Assembly: GCA_964237315.1 (NCBI GenBank)
Contig: CAXSHL010000003.1
Location: 68,991-132,990, forward strand
Source: Nocardioides_B sp964237315
GTDB taxonomy: Bacteria; Actinomycetota; Actinomycetes; Propionibacteriales; Nocardioidaceae
Length of the DNA: 64,000 nucleotides
Direction of reading: 5' to 3'
The position numbers and the translations under genes were made by a program. Within the stretch, counting starts at the first letter, position 1. Each line of letters opens with the position of its first letter. The notes under the pieces are model-generated. The model saw nothing but the letters and a program-made list of their open reading frames with translations. It did not search any database and was not told where the DNA came from. Shown piece after piece: positions 24,913 to 33,189 of the stretch.

Positions 24913-27677
24913 GAGAGCCGCTCCTGGGGCGCGGGCCCGAGCTGGACGTGCTCTCGGAGGCCGTCGCCTCCATCGACCGGTCGGGCAGAGCCGTCCTGCT
25001 CCACGGCGACCCGGGTGTCGGCAAGTCCAGCATCCTGCATGCCGCTGCCGAGCTGGCCGAGAAGGCCGGATGCACCGTGGTGCAGACCTCGGGCATCGAG
25101 GCGGAGTCCACGCTGCCGTACGCCGGACTGCAAGACCTGTTGCACCCACTCCTCCGCCGCGTCGACGCGTTGCCCGCGGTGCAGCGGCGAGCGATCCTCA
25201 CCGCCTTCGGGCTCGCGGAGGGTCCGGCGCCTGAGGTCTTCCTCATCGCCCTGGCGGCTCTCAACCTGGTCACGGAGGTGGCTGCGTCCTCACCGGTCGT
25301 GGTGGTCGTCGACGACCTCCAGTGGCTGGATGCTCCGACGAACGAGGTGCTGTCCTTCATGGCGCGGAGGATCGGACAGGACCCGGTGATCATCTTCGCG
25401 GCCGTCCGCGCCGGACACAGCGTCGCCTTCTCGGCAGTGGACCCGGAGACGATCGAGGTGCGCGGTCTCGACGACGAGTCGGCGCGACAGGTCGTGGCCG
25501 GCACCGCCATGGACCTCGGCCTCGCGGACCGCGAGGCCATCCTGGCGGCGGCGCGCGGCAACCCGCTGGCGCTGACCGAGCTGCCGGCCGCCTGGCGGTC
25601 GGCCCGCCGGTCGACGCTCACCCAGGTGACGACGTTCATGCCCCTGAGCGGCCGCCTCGAGCGAGCCTTCGCGGCCAGGGTCGTCGAGCTGCCACCGGAG
25701 ACCCGGGACGCGATCCTCGTCGCCGCTGTCAGCTCGGAGGGCACCTTGGGCGAGATCCTGGCCGCCGCGTCGGTGCTGAGCGCCAGATCCTTGGACACCA
25801 CCGCCGTGGAGCCGGCTCAGGCCGCCGGGATCCTGCACTTCGACGAGTCGCGAGTGGAGTTCCGGCACCCGCTCGTCCGGTCGGGGGTGCTGCAGCACGA
25901 GTCGGTGAGCCGCAGGCAGGCGGCGAACGCCGCCATGGCCCACATCCTCTACGACCAGCCGTACCGACGCGCCTGGCACCGGTCGCAGTCGGTGTACGGC
26001 CCGAACGACGCTGTCGCGGACGAGCTCGACGCCAGCCACTTCGAGTGCATCCGGCGTGGCTCCATCATGGCGGCGATCTCCGCGCTGGAGCGGTCTGCGC
26101 AGCTGACCACCCACACGCACACGCGCGGACGACGACTGCTCCTGGCGGCTCAGCACGCCTTCGGGCTCGGCCGCGCCGACCTGGTCGACCGCCTCGTCGC
26201 CGCTGCCGAGCTCAACGACCTCTCCGACCTCGACCAGGCGCGCGTCGAGTACCTGCGCGAGATATTCGACGACGGGGTGCTGGGTGACTCGCGACGGGTG
26301 CTCGAGCTGAGCTCCATCGCCAGGCGGTCGGCGACCGCCGGCGACCCCGACCTCGCGCTCGACCTGCTGTTCGGAGCGGCACTGCGCTGCTGGTGGGCGG
26401 ACACGGGGGCAGAGGCGCGCGCTCGCGTGGTCACGGTCCTCGAGGGCCTGGAGGGGACGCAGGACGACCCACGCTGCATCTCTGCGATCGCCATCGCCGA
26501 GCCCGTCCTCAAGGGCACCCAGACAGTGCGCAGGCTGGCCACCATCAGACCGGAGAGCGTGACGGACGCAGAGCAGCTCCGCCTGCTCGGCATGGCCGGT
26601 CGCGTGGTCGGCGACGAGCCCCGCGCGGCTGACTTCTTCGACCGGGCCGAGTCCAAGCTCCGCGAGCAGGGCCGGCTCGGTCTGCTGTCCCACGTCCTCG
26701 CGATCCAGGCCGCCGTGCACGTCGAGCTCGGTGACTTCCACAAGGCGGTGGAGAGCGTCGAGGAGGGTCTGCAGCTCGCGCTGGACACGCGGCAGCCGAA
26801 CTGGACGACGGGCGTCACCGCGGTCGAGGCGATGGTTCTCGGTCTGACCGGAGACGTGGAGAAGGCCCTGCAGCGGGCCGCCGAGGTCGAGCTGAGCTCG
26901 TCGGCCCGCGTCATCAACGATGCGCTGTGCAACGCCCAGCTCGCGCGGGGCTTCGCGCACATCTCCGCCGGGCGCCACGCCGAGGCGTTCGCGGCCCTCG
27001 AGCCGGTCTTCGACGCCACCGACCGGCGCCATCACGCACGCGAGCAGTTCGGAGGCGTGATGTTCCTGGCTGAGGCGGCCGTGCACTGCGACCGCGTCGA
27101 GGACGCCCGTCCGATCATCGATCGCATGGAGCAGACGGCGTTGGTGACGTCGTCCCCGGTGCTCGCCACCCAGCTGCTGTACGCGCGTGCGGTGCTGGCT
27201 GACGACAGCGACGCCGAGCAGCTGTTCGAGGCCGGCCTCGCCCAGGACCTCACCCGCTGGCCCTGGACGAAGGCACGCATCCAGCTGGCGTACGGCATCT
27301 GGCTGCGGCGCCAGCGCCGGGTCGCCGAGTCCCGCGAGCCGTTGTCGGCGGCGCTGGGCACCTTCGACCTGATCGGCGCGACCGCCTGGGCGGAGGAGGC
27401 TCGGTCCGAGCTCCGCGCCACCGGCGCCAGGAGGGCCGCCGACGACTTCGGGTCGGGGGTCGCCCACCTGTCCTCACAGGAGCTGCGCATCGCTCGGCTC
27501 GCCGCTGACGGGATGTCCAACCGCGAGATCGGCCAGCAGCTCTACCTGTCGCCGCGCACCGTGGGTTCGCACCTCTACCGCATGTTCCCCAAGCTCGGCA
27601 TCAGGAATCGCGCACAGCTCAGCGCGCGCCTCGAGGCAGACCCCTTCACCGGACACAACGGGCCGCCGCCCGGATGA
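24909..27677 (+). CDS. LAL-type LuxR-family transcriptional regulator
   Basis: 922 aa. The N-terminus is LLGRGPELDVLSEAVASID with Walker A LHGDPGVGKSSILHA (about residues 31-45) and Walker B VVVVDDLQWLDAP. The middle is a long helical repeat region parallel to the preceding protein (matching blocks include QTSGIEAESTLPYAGLQDLL). The C-terminus (about 854-912) is a complete LuxR HTH: LSSQELRIARLAADGMSNRE, IGQQLYLSPRTVGSHLYRMF and PKLGIRNRAQL. LAL proteins are ATP-dependent activators, often beside the operons they control. Five copies of a shared 18-bp motif around neighbouring genes are candidate targets. The 3' end overlaps the convergent hydrolase gene by 32 bp. Confidence 0.93.
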   Translation: MREPLLGRGPELDVLSEAVASIDRSGRAVLLHGDPGVGKSSILHAAAELAEKAGCTVVQTSGIEAESTLPYAGLQDLLHPLLRRVDALPAVQRRAILTAFGLAEGPAPEVFLIALAALNLVTEVAASSPVVVVVDDLQWLDAPTNEVLSFMARRIGQDPVIIFAAVRAGHSVAFSAVDPETIEVRGLDDESARQVVAGTAMDLGLADREAILAAARGNPLALTELPAAWRSARRSTLTQVTTFMPLSGRLERAFAARVVELPPETRDAILVAAVSSEGTLGEILAAASVLSARSLDTTAVEPAQAAGILHFDESRVEFRHPLVRSGVLQHESVSRRQAANAAMAHILYDQPYRRAWHRSQSVYGPNDAVADELDASHFECIRRGSIMAAISALERSAQLTTHTHTRGRRLLLAAQHAFGLGRADLVDRLVAAAELNDLSDLDQARVEYLREIFDDGVLGDSRRVLELSSIARRSATAGDPDLALDLLFGAALRCWWADTGAEARARVVTVLEGLEGTQDDPRCISAIAIAEPVLKGTQTVRRLATIRPESVTDAEQLRLLGMAGRVVGDEPRAADFFDRAESKLREQGRLGLLSHVLAIQAAVHVELGDFHKAVESVEEGLQLALDTRQPNWTTGVTAVEAMVLGLTGDVEKALQRAAEVELSSSARVINDALCNAQLARGFAHISAGRHAEAFAALEPVFDATDRRHHAREQFGGVMFLAEAAVHCDRVEDARPIIDRMEQTALVTSSPVLATQLLYARAVLADDSDAEQLFEAGLAQDLTRWPWTKARIQLAYGIWLRRQRRVAESREPLSAALGTFDLIGATAWAEEARSELRATGARRAADDFGSGVAHLSSQELRIARLAADGMSNREIGQQLYLSPRTVGSHLYRMFPKLGIRNRAQLSARLEADPFTGHNGPPPG

Positions 27678-28548
27678 TGCGTACGACGGCTCCGGGGTGG
27701 GAGACCATCACATCGTGTGCGGAGTCGACGGTGGAGATGTGCGAGTGCGCGCGACGCGCCATGTAGCGCTGACCACCCGGAGAGATGGCCCGGTCACGAA
27801 GGGTGACCAGGTCCCAGCTCGCGGTGGTCCTCCAGGCGGGTGCACCCGAGGGCTCGGTGTCGGCCGTCACGGACAGCGGTCGCTGGGTCGCCGCCATCGT
27901 CAGGGCCGTCGACTGGGTCTGGTCGCCGGCGAACACCTGCCGGAAGTGGCTCGGCTTGACGTAGATGTCGAGGTCCTTCCCACCCACGGCGGCGGGGTTG
28001 GGCACCGGTCGCACCTCGGTGGTCGTGGGGCCGAGCAGTGAGCCCGGGTACGTCGCCGCGTCGTACGAGTTCGAGATGCTCTGGCCCTCGTCGGGGACGA
28101 ACGCAGCGACGTACACCAGCGCCTTCACGTTCGCCACGCCCCGGGCGGCGTTGGTGATGACGGCGCCACCGTAGGAGTGACCGACCAGCACGATGGGTCC
28201 GGTGATGGTTCCCAGGAGTGCGCGGACGTAGTCGGCGTCGCTCGTGAGCCCGCGCAGTGGGTCGGCGGGGGCGATCACCGGGTAGCCGAGCCTGCGAAGC
28301 CGCCCGACCTCGGCGTTCCAGCCGGACGCGTCCGCGAACGCCCCGTGGACGAGCACGATGGTGGGCTTGCCGGCGGTGGCACACGCGGCGACAGCCGACG
28401 GCCCGGCGCTCCGTGCCGCCGCCGCGGGCCGTGACCCGGCCTGGGCAGCGGTGACGGGCCCGACACTCACCAGAGCGGCGGTCACGATCGCGGTGGCGGC
28501 CAGCCGCGAGCGACGTCCGGCCTTCGCTCTGCTTCGGGTGACGGTCAT
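27646..28548 (-). CDS. Secreted alpha/beta hydrolase (EstP/salicylate-esterase-like)
   Basis: 300 aa. A Sec signal peptide opens it: basic TRSRAKAGRRSR, hydrophobic LAATAIVTAALVSVGPVTAA, cleavage near AQA. The mature part has the oxyanion motif PTIVLVHGAFADASGWNAEV and nucleophile elbow GPIVLVGHSYGGAVI (GHSYG). Near the C-terminus HISTVDSAHDVMVSHPGAVV contains the probable catalytic His. These small hydrolases act on esters, and some on pyrethroids. Its promoter region carries a copy of the LAL motif on its coding strand, 74 bp upstream, so it may be activated by the convergent LAL regulator. Confidence 0.9.
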   Translation of the reverse strand: MTVTRSRAKAGRRSRLAATAIVTAALVSVGPVTAAQAGSRPAAAARSAGPSAVAACATAGKPTIVLVHGAFADASGWNAEVGRLRRLGYPVIAPADPLRGLTSDADYVRALLGTITGPIVLVGHSYGGAVITNAARGVANVKALVYVAAFVPDEGQSISNSYDAATYPGSLLGPTTTEVRPVPNPAAVGGKDLDIYVKPSHFRQVFAGDQTQSTALTMAATQRPLSVTADTEPSGAPAWRTTASWDLVTLRDRAISPGGQRYMARRAHSHISTVDSAHDVMVSHPGAVVRIIRAAARCVR

Positions 28549-28622
28549 GGACGGGTCCTCTCGGAGAAGGTGGCCAGCACGCCTCGGCTGACCTCTCGGA
28601 CGCTAGGAGTGAGTGACCGTGG

Positions 28623-28643
28623 CGATCTTCCGTCATTCGACTG
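28623..28643 (-). promoter_or_regulatory. LAL-regulon motif, copy 4 (secreted hydrolase)
   Basis: Minus strand CAGTCGAATGACGGAAGA, 74 bp before the start at 28548; 15 of 21 bases equal copy 2. Downstream on that strand CCTAGCGTCCGAGAGG resembles CCTAGTCCGAGGAGG before the divergent gene at 28783. Confidence 0.55.
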
Positions 28644-28709
28644 CGGCTGCCTCCCAGCGGGCGGGTGCCGGGCAGCCGGAGGTGGCCGGCCAGGACCGGT
28701 CGGCGTTTC

Positions 28710-28730
28710 CAGTCGGTTGACCGAAGCCCG
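28710..28730 (+). promoter_or_regulatory. LAL-regulon motif, copy 5 (28783/29048 operon)
   Basis: CAGTCGGTTGACCGAAGC followed by CCG, 52 bp before ATG 28783 and 20 of 21 identical to copy 2. With copy 4 it forms a back-to-back arrangement in the divergent promoter region. Confidence 0.6.
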
Positions 28731-28782
28731 ACGATGTCCGGGGCGCGCACAGTCGGGGGACCACCTAGTCCGAGGAGGACTG

Positions 28783-29034
28783 ATGAACCGCGTCCCTGAC
28801 TCAGAGCTCGTGGGCGTGCCCGGCGGCACCCTCATCACCGCAGACGCCAACGAAGGTCGCGCGCTGGCCTTCACCATGGCCCGCCACTCGGTGCACAACA
28901 TCCAGCCGGACCTCGACGTCCTCATGGGTGGGCGACCGACGTACTCGACGTCTCCCGACAGCCTGATCGCGGCCACCCAGGTCGTCGCGATCGAGTTCGC
29001 CACGATTGCCGCGGCCAATGACTACTGGCGGTGA
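28783..29034 (+). CDS. 83-residue hypothetical protein
   Basis: ATG 28783 follows a strong Shine-Dalgarno (GAGGAGG). The protein begins MNRVPDSELVGVPGGTLITA and ends ATIAAANDYWR; it has no signal peptide, membrane helix or recognisable motif. It is 13 bp upstream of the oxidoreductase and has a LAL-regulon motif 52 bp upstream, so it is probably expressed with this block. Function unknown. Confidence 0.6.
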   Translation: MNRVPDSELVGVPGGTLITADANEGRALAFTMARHSVHNIQPDLDVLMGGRPTYSTSPDSLIAATQVVAIEFATIAAANDYWR

Positions 29035-29047
29035 CGAGCGACTCCGG

Positions 29048-29992
29048 ATGACCGCGCTGCGGGCGCATCGGCGCGGCGGCCCCGAACAGCTGCTGGTCGA
29101 GGTCGTGCCACGGCCGCGGGCGCAGCGACCCGACGTGCTGGTCAAGGTGAGGGCCGCGGCCATCACCTTCAACGAGCTGCTCTGGGAGGAGACCTGGTCA
29201 CGCGACGGCCAGGACCGGACGCCGGTCATCCCGTCGCACGAGTGGTCCGGCGTCGTGGAGGAGGCGGACGAGGCCACCGGCTTCCAGGTGGGTCAGGAGG
29301 TCTTCGGCATGGTGCCCTTCGATCGGGACGGGTCAGCGGCGGAGTTCGTCGTCGTGCCGCCGGAGTTCATCGCGGTGAAGCCGGCCGGTCTCACCCACGT
29401 CGAGGCGGCGGCGCTCCCACTCGCCGGCCTCACCGCCTGGCAGGCGCTGGTCGACCACGCACACGTCGAGCAGGGACGTCGGGTGCTGGTGCTGGGCGCG
29501 GCCGGCAGCGTGGGGGCGTACGCCGTCCAGCTCGCGCTCCTGCTGGGCGCACAGGTGACGGCAACAGCCCTGGAACGCGATCGTGACTACGTGAGGTCCC
29601 TGGGAGAGGCGGACGCGGTCTTCACCGATGATCGCAGCGCGAACAGCGCGCAGCTCACGGCCGGCGCCTTCGACGTGGTGGTCGACACGGTGGGCGGGTC
29701 GCTGATGTCGGAGTCCATGAGGCTGACCCGGCGGGGCGGTGTCTTCATCACCTTGCAGCAGCCACCGCCCGCCGAGCTCGCCGAGACCCTGGGTGTCGAA
29801 GGCGTCTTCTTCGTCGTCAGGTCGACGCGCGCCGGTCTGGACCATCTGCGCGACTGGGTCGAGCAGGGCCGGCTCGAGGTCAGCGTGGCAGCGACCTACC
29901 CGCTGAGCGAGGGTCGAGCGGCGTTCGAGAGCGGCGCCCTGCCGGTACGCCGGCCCGGCAAGACGGTGCTGGTCGTCGGGGACGGCGACTAG
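29048..29992 (+). CDS. MDR-family NADP-dependent oxidoreductase
   Basis: 314 aa from ATG 29048 (MTALRAHRRGGPEQLLVE). The GroES-like domain has DVLVKVRAAAITFNELLWEE and PVIPSHEWSGVVEEADEATG; the Rossmann domain has VLVLGAAGSVGAYAVQLALL and VVDTVGGSLMSESM. Zinc ligands are absent, so it belongs to the quinone-reductase/enoyl-reductase side of the family. It shares domain order with the gene at 20950 but differs in sequence. It is probably cotranscribed with the 83-aa gene under the LAL motif. It ends 4 bp from the convergent MFS gene. Confidence 0.88.
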   Translation: MTALRAHRRGGPEQLLVEVVPRPRAQRPDVLVKVRAAAITFNELLWEETWSRDGQDRTPVIPSHEWSGVVEEADEATGFQVGQEVFGMVPFDRDGSAAEFVVVPPEFIAVKPAGLTHVEAAALPLAGLTAWQALVDHAHVEQGRRVLVLGAAGSVGAYAVQLALLLGAQVTATALERDRDYVRSLGEADAVFTDDRSANSAQLTAGAFDVVVDTVGGSLMSESMRLTRRGGVFITLQQPPPAELAETLGVEGVFFVVRSTRAGLDHLRDWVEQGRLEVSVAATYPLSEGRAAFESGALPVRRPGKTVLVVGDGD

Positions 29993-29995
29993 GGA

Positions 29996-31201
29996 TCAGT
30001 CGGTCGAGCGGAACCTCCGCAGCAGGGCGGCCGCCCCGGACAGGGCGATCACCAGCCCGCCGTACGCGTAGGTCGTGGCGGCGAGCCCGATGTGAGGGGC
30101 GGCGACACCGGCGACCACGGCGGGGATGCCGAAGGCGAGGTAGCTGACGACGAACACCGAGGCGAACAGCTCGCCGCGCTCGGCCGGTGCGGCGGCGGGC
30201 GTGATGGAGCGCATGATGCCGAGGAACGACGTGCCGAAGCCTGACCCGGCGACCACGGCGGCGGCGATGAAGCCCCAGTAGGAGCCGGCCGCCAGCGCCA
30301 CCAGCGTCAGTGCGGTGCCGAGTGCGAGGGCGGTCGTGCCGTAGAGGGTGATCTGCCGGGGCGAGTGCCTGCGGGCGAGGAAGCTGGACAGTGCGCCGAC
30401 CCCGGTGAGGGTGGTGACGACGAGCCCCTGCTCCAGATGGTCGGTGGCGCCCAGCTCCTGGGCCACGATCGGGGCGCCGAGGGAGAGGTAGAGCCCTCCG
30501 GTCGCCCAGCCGGCGAAGAGCGCCGGGGCGCTGCGGACGAAGGCCGGGCGGGCCGATCGGGGAACGCCGACCCTGGGGCGCAGGGACGCCAGGACGCCCG
30601 TGTTGCGCGGCGAGGTCTCGCGCAGCAGCCAGAGCGCGACCGCGAGCACGGCGTACACGCCGGTGAGCGCACCGAAGACGTCGGCCATCGGGGAGTCGGC
30701 CCCGTCGATCACCGCACCACCGACCAACGCGCCGATCGCGAGACCGGCGAGCGGGACGACACTGTTGAACGTCGCGGCGATGCCGGGACGGCTCGGGGGC
30801 TCGAGGTCGACCACTGCCGCGGTCAGGGAGGACAGCAGGAGACCGCTGGCGACGCCCTGCACGATCCGGGCCAGGACGAGCAGCGCGACGGAGTCCGCGT
30901 GCCAGAAGACCAGCATGCTGACCGCCAGGAGGGCGAACGCCACCGAGACGACCGGGCGGCGGCCGAGGTGGTCCGACAGCGACCCGGTGACCAGCAGGGT
31001 CAGCAGCAGCGCGACGGCGTAGACGGCGAAGATCCCGGTCAGCGTGGCGGGGGAGAACCCGATCTCCCGCTCGAGGACGGGGTAGAACGGCGAGGGCGCA
31101 CTGGCCCCGGCCATCATCGCCAGCAGGGCGGTCAGAGCCAGGGCGAACCCGGCCGCGGGGCCGCGGCGGACGCGGGTCGGGACTTCGACGGCGACGGTCA
31201 T
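29996..31201 (-). CDS. MFS transporter (12 TM)
   Basis: 401 aa with twelve hydrophobic segments. Motifs are GASAPSPFYPVLEREIGFSP after TM1, VTGSLSDHLGRRPVVSVAFA (MFS motif A) after TM2, and RIVQGVASGLLLSS in TM4. The pattern matches sugar-efflux/Bcr-like exporters. It is divergent from an ArsR-type repressor at 31305; the 103-bp gap carries two GTTC-N10-GAAC sites, so transport is probably induced by the repressor's ligand. Confidence 0.9.
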   Translation of the reverse strand: MTVAVEVPTRVRRGPAAGFALALTALLAMMAGASAPSPFYPVLEREIGFSPATLTGIFAVYAVALLLTLLVTGSLSDHLGRRPVVSVAFALLAVSMLVFWHADSVALLVLARIVQGVASGLLLSSLTAAVVDLEPPSRPGIAATFNSVVPLAGLAIGALVGGAVIDGADSPMADVFGALTGVYAVLAVALWLLRETSPRNTGVLASLRPRVGVPRSARPAFVRSAPALFAGWATGGLYLSLGAPIVAQELGATDHLEQGLVVTTLTGVGALSSFLARRHSPRQITLYGTTALALGTALTLVALAAGSYWGFIAAAVVAGSGFGTSFLGIMRSITPAAAPAERGELFASVFVVSYLAFGIPAVVAGVAAPHIGLAATTYAYGGLVIALSGAAALLRRFRSTD

Positions 31202-31237
31202 GGAGAGGTCCTCAGGGGGTCTGGGCTCGCAGCGACG

Positions 31238-31255
31238 GTTCGAACTTCGTGGAAC
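31238..31255. promoter_or_regulatory. Putative ArsR operator, site 1
   Basis: GTTCGAACTTCGTGGAAC, i.e. GTTC-N10-GAAC, 37 bp upstream of the MFS start. It has the same length and ends as site 2. Confidence 0.5.
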
Positions 31256-31285
31256 TCTTAGGACGGTACGTGAGTTCGGCGGTTA

Positions 31286-31303
31286 GTTCAACTATTGTCG
31301 AAC
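31286..31303. promoter_or_regulatory. Putative ArsR operator, site 2
   Basis: GTTCAAC-TATT-GTCGAAC, an imperfect dyad (6 of 7 arm bases pair) directly abutting the ATG of the ArsR gene at 31305. Binding would block the repressor's own transcription or translation start; the transcript may be leaderless. Confidence 0.55.
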
Positions 31304-31304
31304 C

Positions 31305-31646
31305 ATGCCCGCTTCGCCAGAGCTCCACCACCCCGAGATGAGTGAGGTCTCCCTCACCGACGTGCTCTTCGCGTTGAGCGATCCCACGCGCCTGGACCTG
31401 GCCCGCCAGCTGGTCGACGGCCCCATGGACATGGCCGCCTGCAGCGCGATGGGCGGACCCGTGCCCAAGGCGACCAAGTCCCACCAGCTGAAGGTCCTGC
31501 GCGAGGCGGGAGTGGTCCGCAACGTCCCGAAGGGTCGCGGACGCCTCCTCAGCCTGCGGCGCGAGGAGCTGGACACAGCGTTCCCGGGCCTTCTCGACTC
31601 CGTGCTGGGCCCCGCAGTCACACCCGCCGAGCAGCGAGCACACTGA
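31305..31646 (+). CDS. ArsR-family winged-helix repressor
   Basis: 113 aa. TDVLFALSDPTRLDLARQLV opens the winged helix, and KATKSHQLKVLREAGVVRNV is the recognition helix followed by the wing GRGRLLSLRREEL. The ELCVCDL metal site of classic ArsR proteins is missing; the corresponding region is PMDMAACSAMGGPVP, with one Cys, so a non-metal ligand is more likely. It is divergent from the MFS exporter and probably represses it and itself through two adjacent GTTC-N10-GAAC sites. Confidence 0.9.
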   Translation: MPASPELHHPEMSEVSLTDVLFALSDPTRLDLARQLVDGPMDMAACSAMGGPVPKATKSHQLKVLREAGVVRNVPKGRGRLLSLRREELDTAFPGLLDSVLGPAVTPAEQRAH

Positions 31647-31671
31647 GCGGTGCCCGGCGGCGACTGTCGGC

Positions 31672-32100
31672 TCAGTCGGCCTTGGCCAGCTTCCAGACAC
31701 CCGGGATGCCCTTGGTCATCAGCCCCTCGTCGATGAGTGCGACGCGAGCACGGCGGGCGGCGTACTGCCAGCGCGGCTCGCCGGTGGGCGTGGTCTCACG
31801 GTCCCCGGGCAGCAGCCGGTCCTCGAGCAGGACCTCCAGCTCCAGGAAGAGCTCGTCCGCATCCAGGTCGCCGTCTGCCTGCTGCAGGACGGCCAGGATG
31901 TGGGGCCTGAGCGCCTCCGGCGGTGTCCAGCGGAGGTTCACCGGCTTCTTGACCTGGCCGGGTGCTCGGGTCCGGGCGGCGGCACGCTTCCTGGGCTTGG
32001 GCGGGGCCTCGACCACGACCTTGGGGACGGGCGGCTGTCCGTGCACACAGTGAGCCAACGGCAGGTCGCAGAAGTCGCAGTACGGGTCTTTCTCAGTCAT
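31672..32100 (-). CDS. Zinc-ribbon plus winged-helix-like hypothetical protein
   Basis: 142 aa from ATG 32100. The N-terminus has a compact Cys/His cluster, CDFCDLPLAHCVHG, probably binding zinc. A basic Pro/Ala/Arg linker (KPRKRAAARTRAPGQVKKP) follows. The C-terminal 85 residues (LRPHILAVLQQADGDLDADE, then WQYAARRARVALIDEGLMTK) look like the winged-helix domain found at the N-terminus of Mrr-type proteins. It is probably a DNA- or RNA-binding protein of unknown role. Confidence 0.65.
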   Translation of the reverse strand: MTEKDPYCDFCDLPLAHCVHGQPPVPKVVVEAPPKPRKRAAARTRAPGQVKKPVNLRWTPPEALRPHILAVLQQADGDLDADELFLELEVLLEDRLLPGDRETTPTGEPRWQYAARRARVALIDEGLMTKGIPGVWKLAKAD

Positions 32101-32133
32101 CGGGACCACGATAGCGAGTCTCGTGCCCGGGCC

Positions 32134-32526
32134 TCAGTGCCACCACCGTCTTTCCCACCACGGTCCGAAGGGGTCGGCTCTCGGGTTGTTCAGGGTCTTG
32201 GCGCGGAACTCGTCGTCGGCCCGCTCGACGACGGCCCGCAATGGGACGGCGTGCCGTCGGGGCAGCGCCAGCAGCGCCTGCTCGAGGAGCCCGCGGTTCG
32301 ACGGGCCGATGAGCTCGGTCCAGTCACTGTGCGGTGAGCCGAGCTCCGCCCGGGTCATCGAGGCGACGCGCTGCCAGGCCACGAGCGCATCCCTGACCTG
32401 CAAGGAGTCGATCTCAGGACAGTCGAGCCGGTCCAGCTCGCGACTCGTGGCCACGGGCACGCCTGGGACGAGTGCGGTGGCTCGTCGAGCGTCCCGCCGC
32501 AGGCGGGAGGGGCGGTTACGGGCCAT
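32134..32526 (-). CDS. Conserved-looking hypothetical protein (130 aa)
   Basis: Begins MARNRPSRLRRDARRATALV, highly basic, then an acidic helical middle (RELDRLDCPEIDSLQVRDAL) and a segment EQALLALPRRHAVPLRAVVE. It ends DPFGPWWERRWWH, an unusually Trp-rich tail. The Leu/Arg pattern suggests an all-helical cytosolic protein. No family is recognised. Confidence 0.55.
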   Translation of the reverse strand: MARNRPSRLRRDARRATALVPGVPVATSRELDRLDCPEIDSLQVRDALVAWQRVASMTRAELGSPHSDWTELIGPSNRGLLEQALLALPRRHAVPLRAVVERADDEFRAKTLNNPRADPFGPWWERRWWH

Positions 32527-32583
32527 CGGCCTTTCGAGGTGCGGTCATCCACCGATCGTCTCACGGCGCCACGGGCGTGGTGC

Positions 32584-32781
32584 CTAGGTGTCGCGGCCGG
32601 CGAGGAAGCGCAGCAGGTCGGGGTCGGACGTGGTGAAGCGGGACACCTCCTCACCGCCGTCGCAGCTGAACAGCCCGATCGTCACCGCGTCGCCGTGGAT
32701 CCCCATGACGCGCCAGACGGCGCCGGCGTCCTCCCAGCGACGCAGCACCGCGACCGGGTCCTCGATGTGGTGATCCCGCAC
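32584..32781 (-). CDS. Small hypothetical protein (about 65 aa)
   Basis: Start at GTG 32781 (VRDHHIEDPVAVLRRWEDAG) is suggested because GGAGGA lies 12 bases before it; another in-frame GTG at 32805 is possible. The rest, WRVMGIHGDAVTIGLFSCDG and DPDLLRFLAG, looks like a small mixed alpha/beta protein of a type common in actinobacteria. Function unknown. Confidence 0.55.
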   Translation of the reverse strand: MRDHHIEDPVAVLRRWEDAGAVWRVMGIHGDAVTIGLFSCDGGEEVSRFTTSDPDLLRFLAGRDT

Positions 32782-32883
32782 ACCAGCATTGTGTCCTCCG
32801 TCCACTACAGGCAGAAATGGTGACCTGAGTTTGTCTATTGACTTACACTCTTATCCGAAGGCCGGTCAACCAGAGGAGTGGCG

Positions 32884-33042
32884 ATGCAGCATCACGTGGC
32901 GGACGAGCTCGACGGTCACCTCGCCCACAGCTGGGGCGTGGTGTACAAAGCGCTTCTGGTGCTGTCAGCCGGGTTCGCCGTGCTGATCGTCAGCTGGATC
33001 GCCTACCTGGCCCTGGTCGCCGCGATCATCCTCTGGGGCTGA
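32884..33042 (+). CDS. 52-residue single-pass membrane peptide
   Basis: ATG 32884 follows GAGGAG. The peptide MQHHVADELDGHLAHSWG has a polar His-rich head; the rest (ALLVLSAGFAVLIVSWIAYL then ALVAAIILWG) is almost entirely hydrophobic, one long or two short membrane segments. The region before it (32829-32856) is unusually AT-rich for this genome and could hold a promoter. Function unknown; not part of an obvious operon. Confidence 0.6.
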   Translation: MQHHVADELDGHLAHSWGVVYKALLVLSAGFAVLIVSWIAYLALVAAIILWG

Positions 33043-33189
33043 GTCGCCGCCCTTCGACTCCTCACCATCCCTGACTGGTCCTGGCAGGTCCTGACAGGTC
33101 ACGACCCGCTGGTCGGGTTCGGGTGCTCGCCGGCCTGACGGCCCCTAGCCTGTAGGGGGCGGCGCGGCTGCCGGCGGAGGTGACGGTGG

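Noticed and set aside
32859..32874. A further copy of the LAL motif (GGTTGACCG on the minus strand)
   Set aside because: Only nine central bases match and the CAGTC and GAAG ends are missing.
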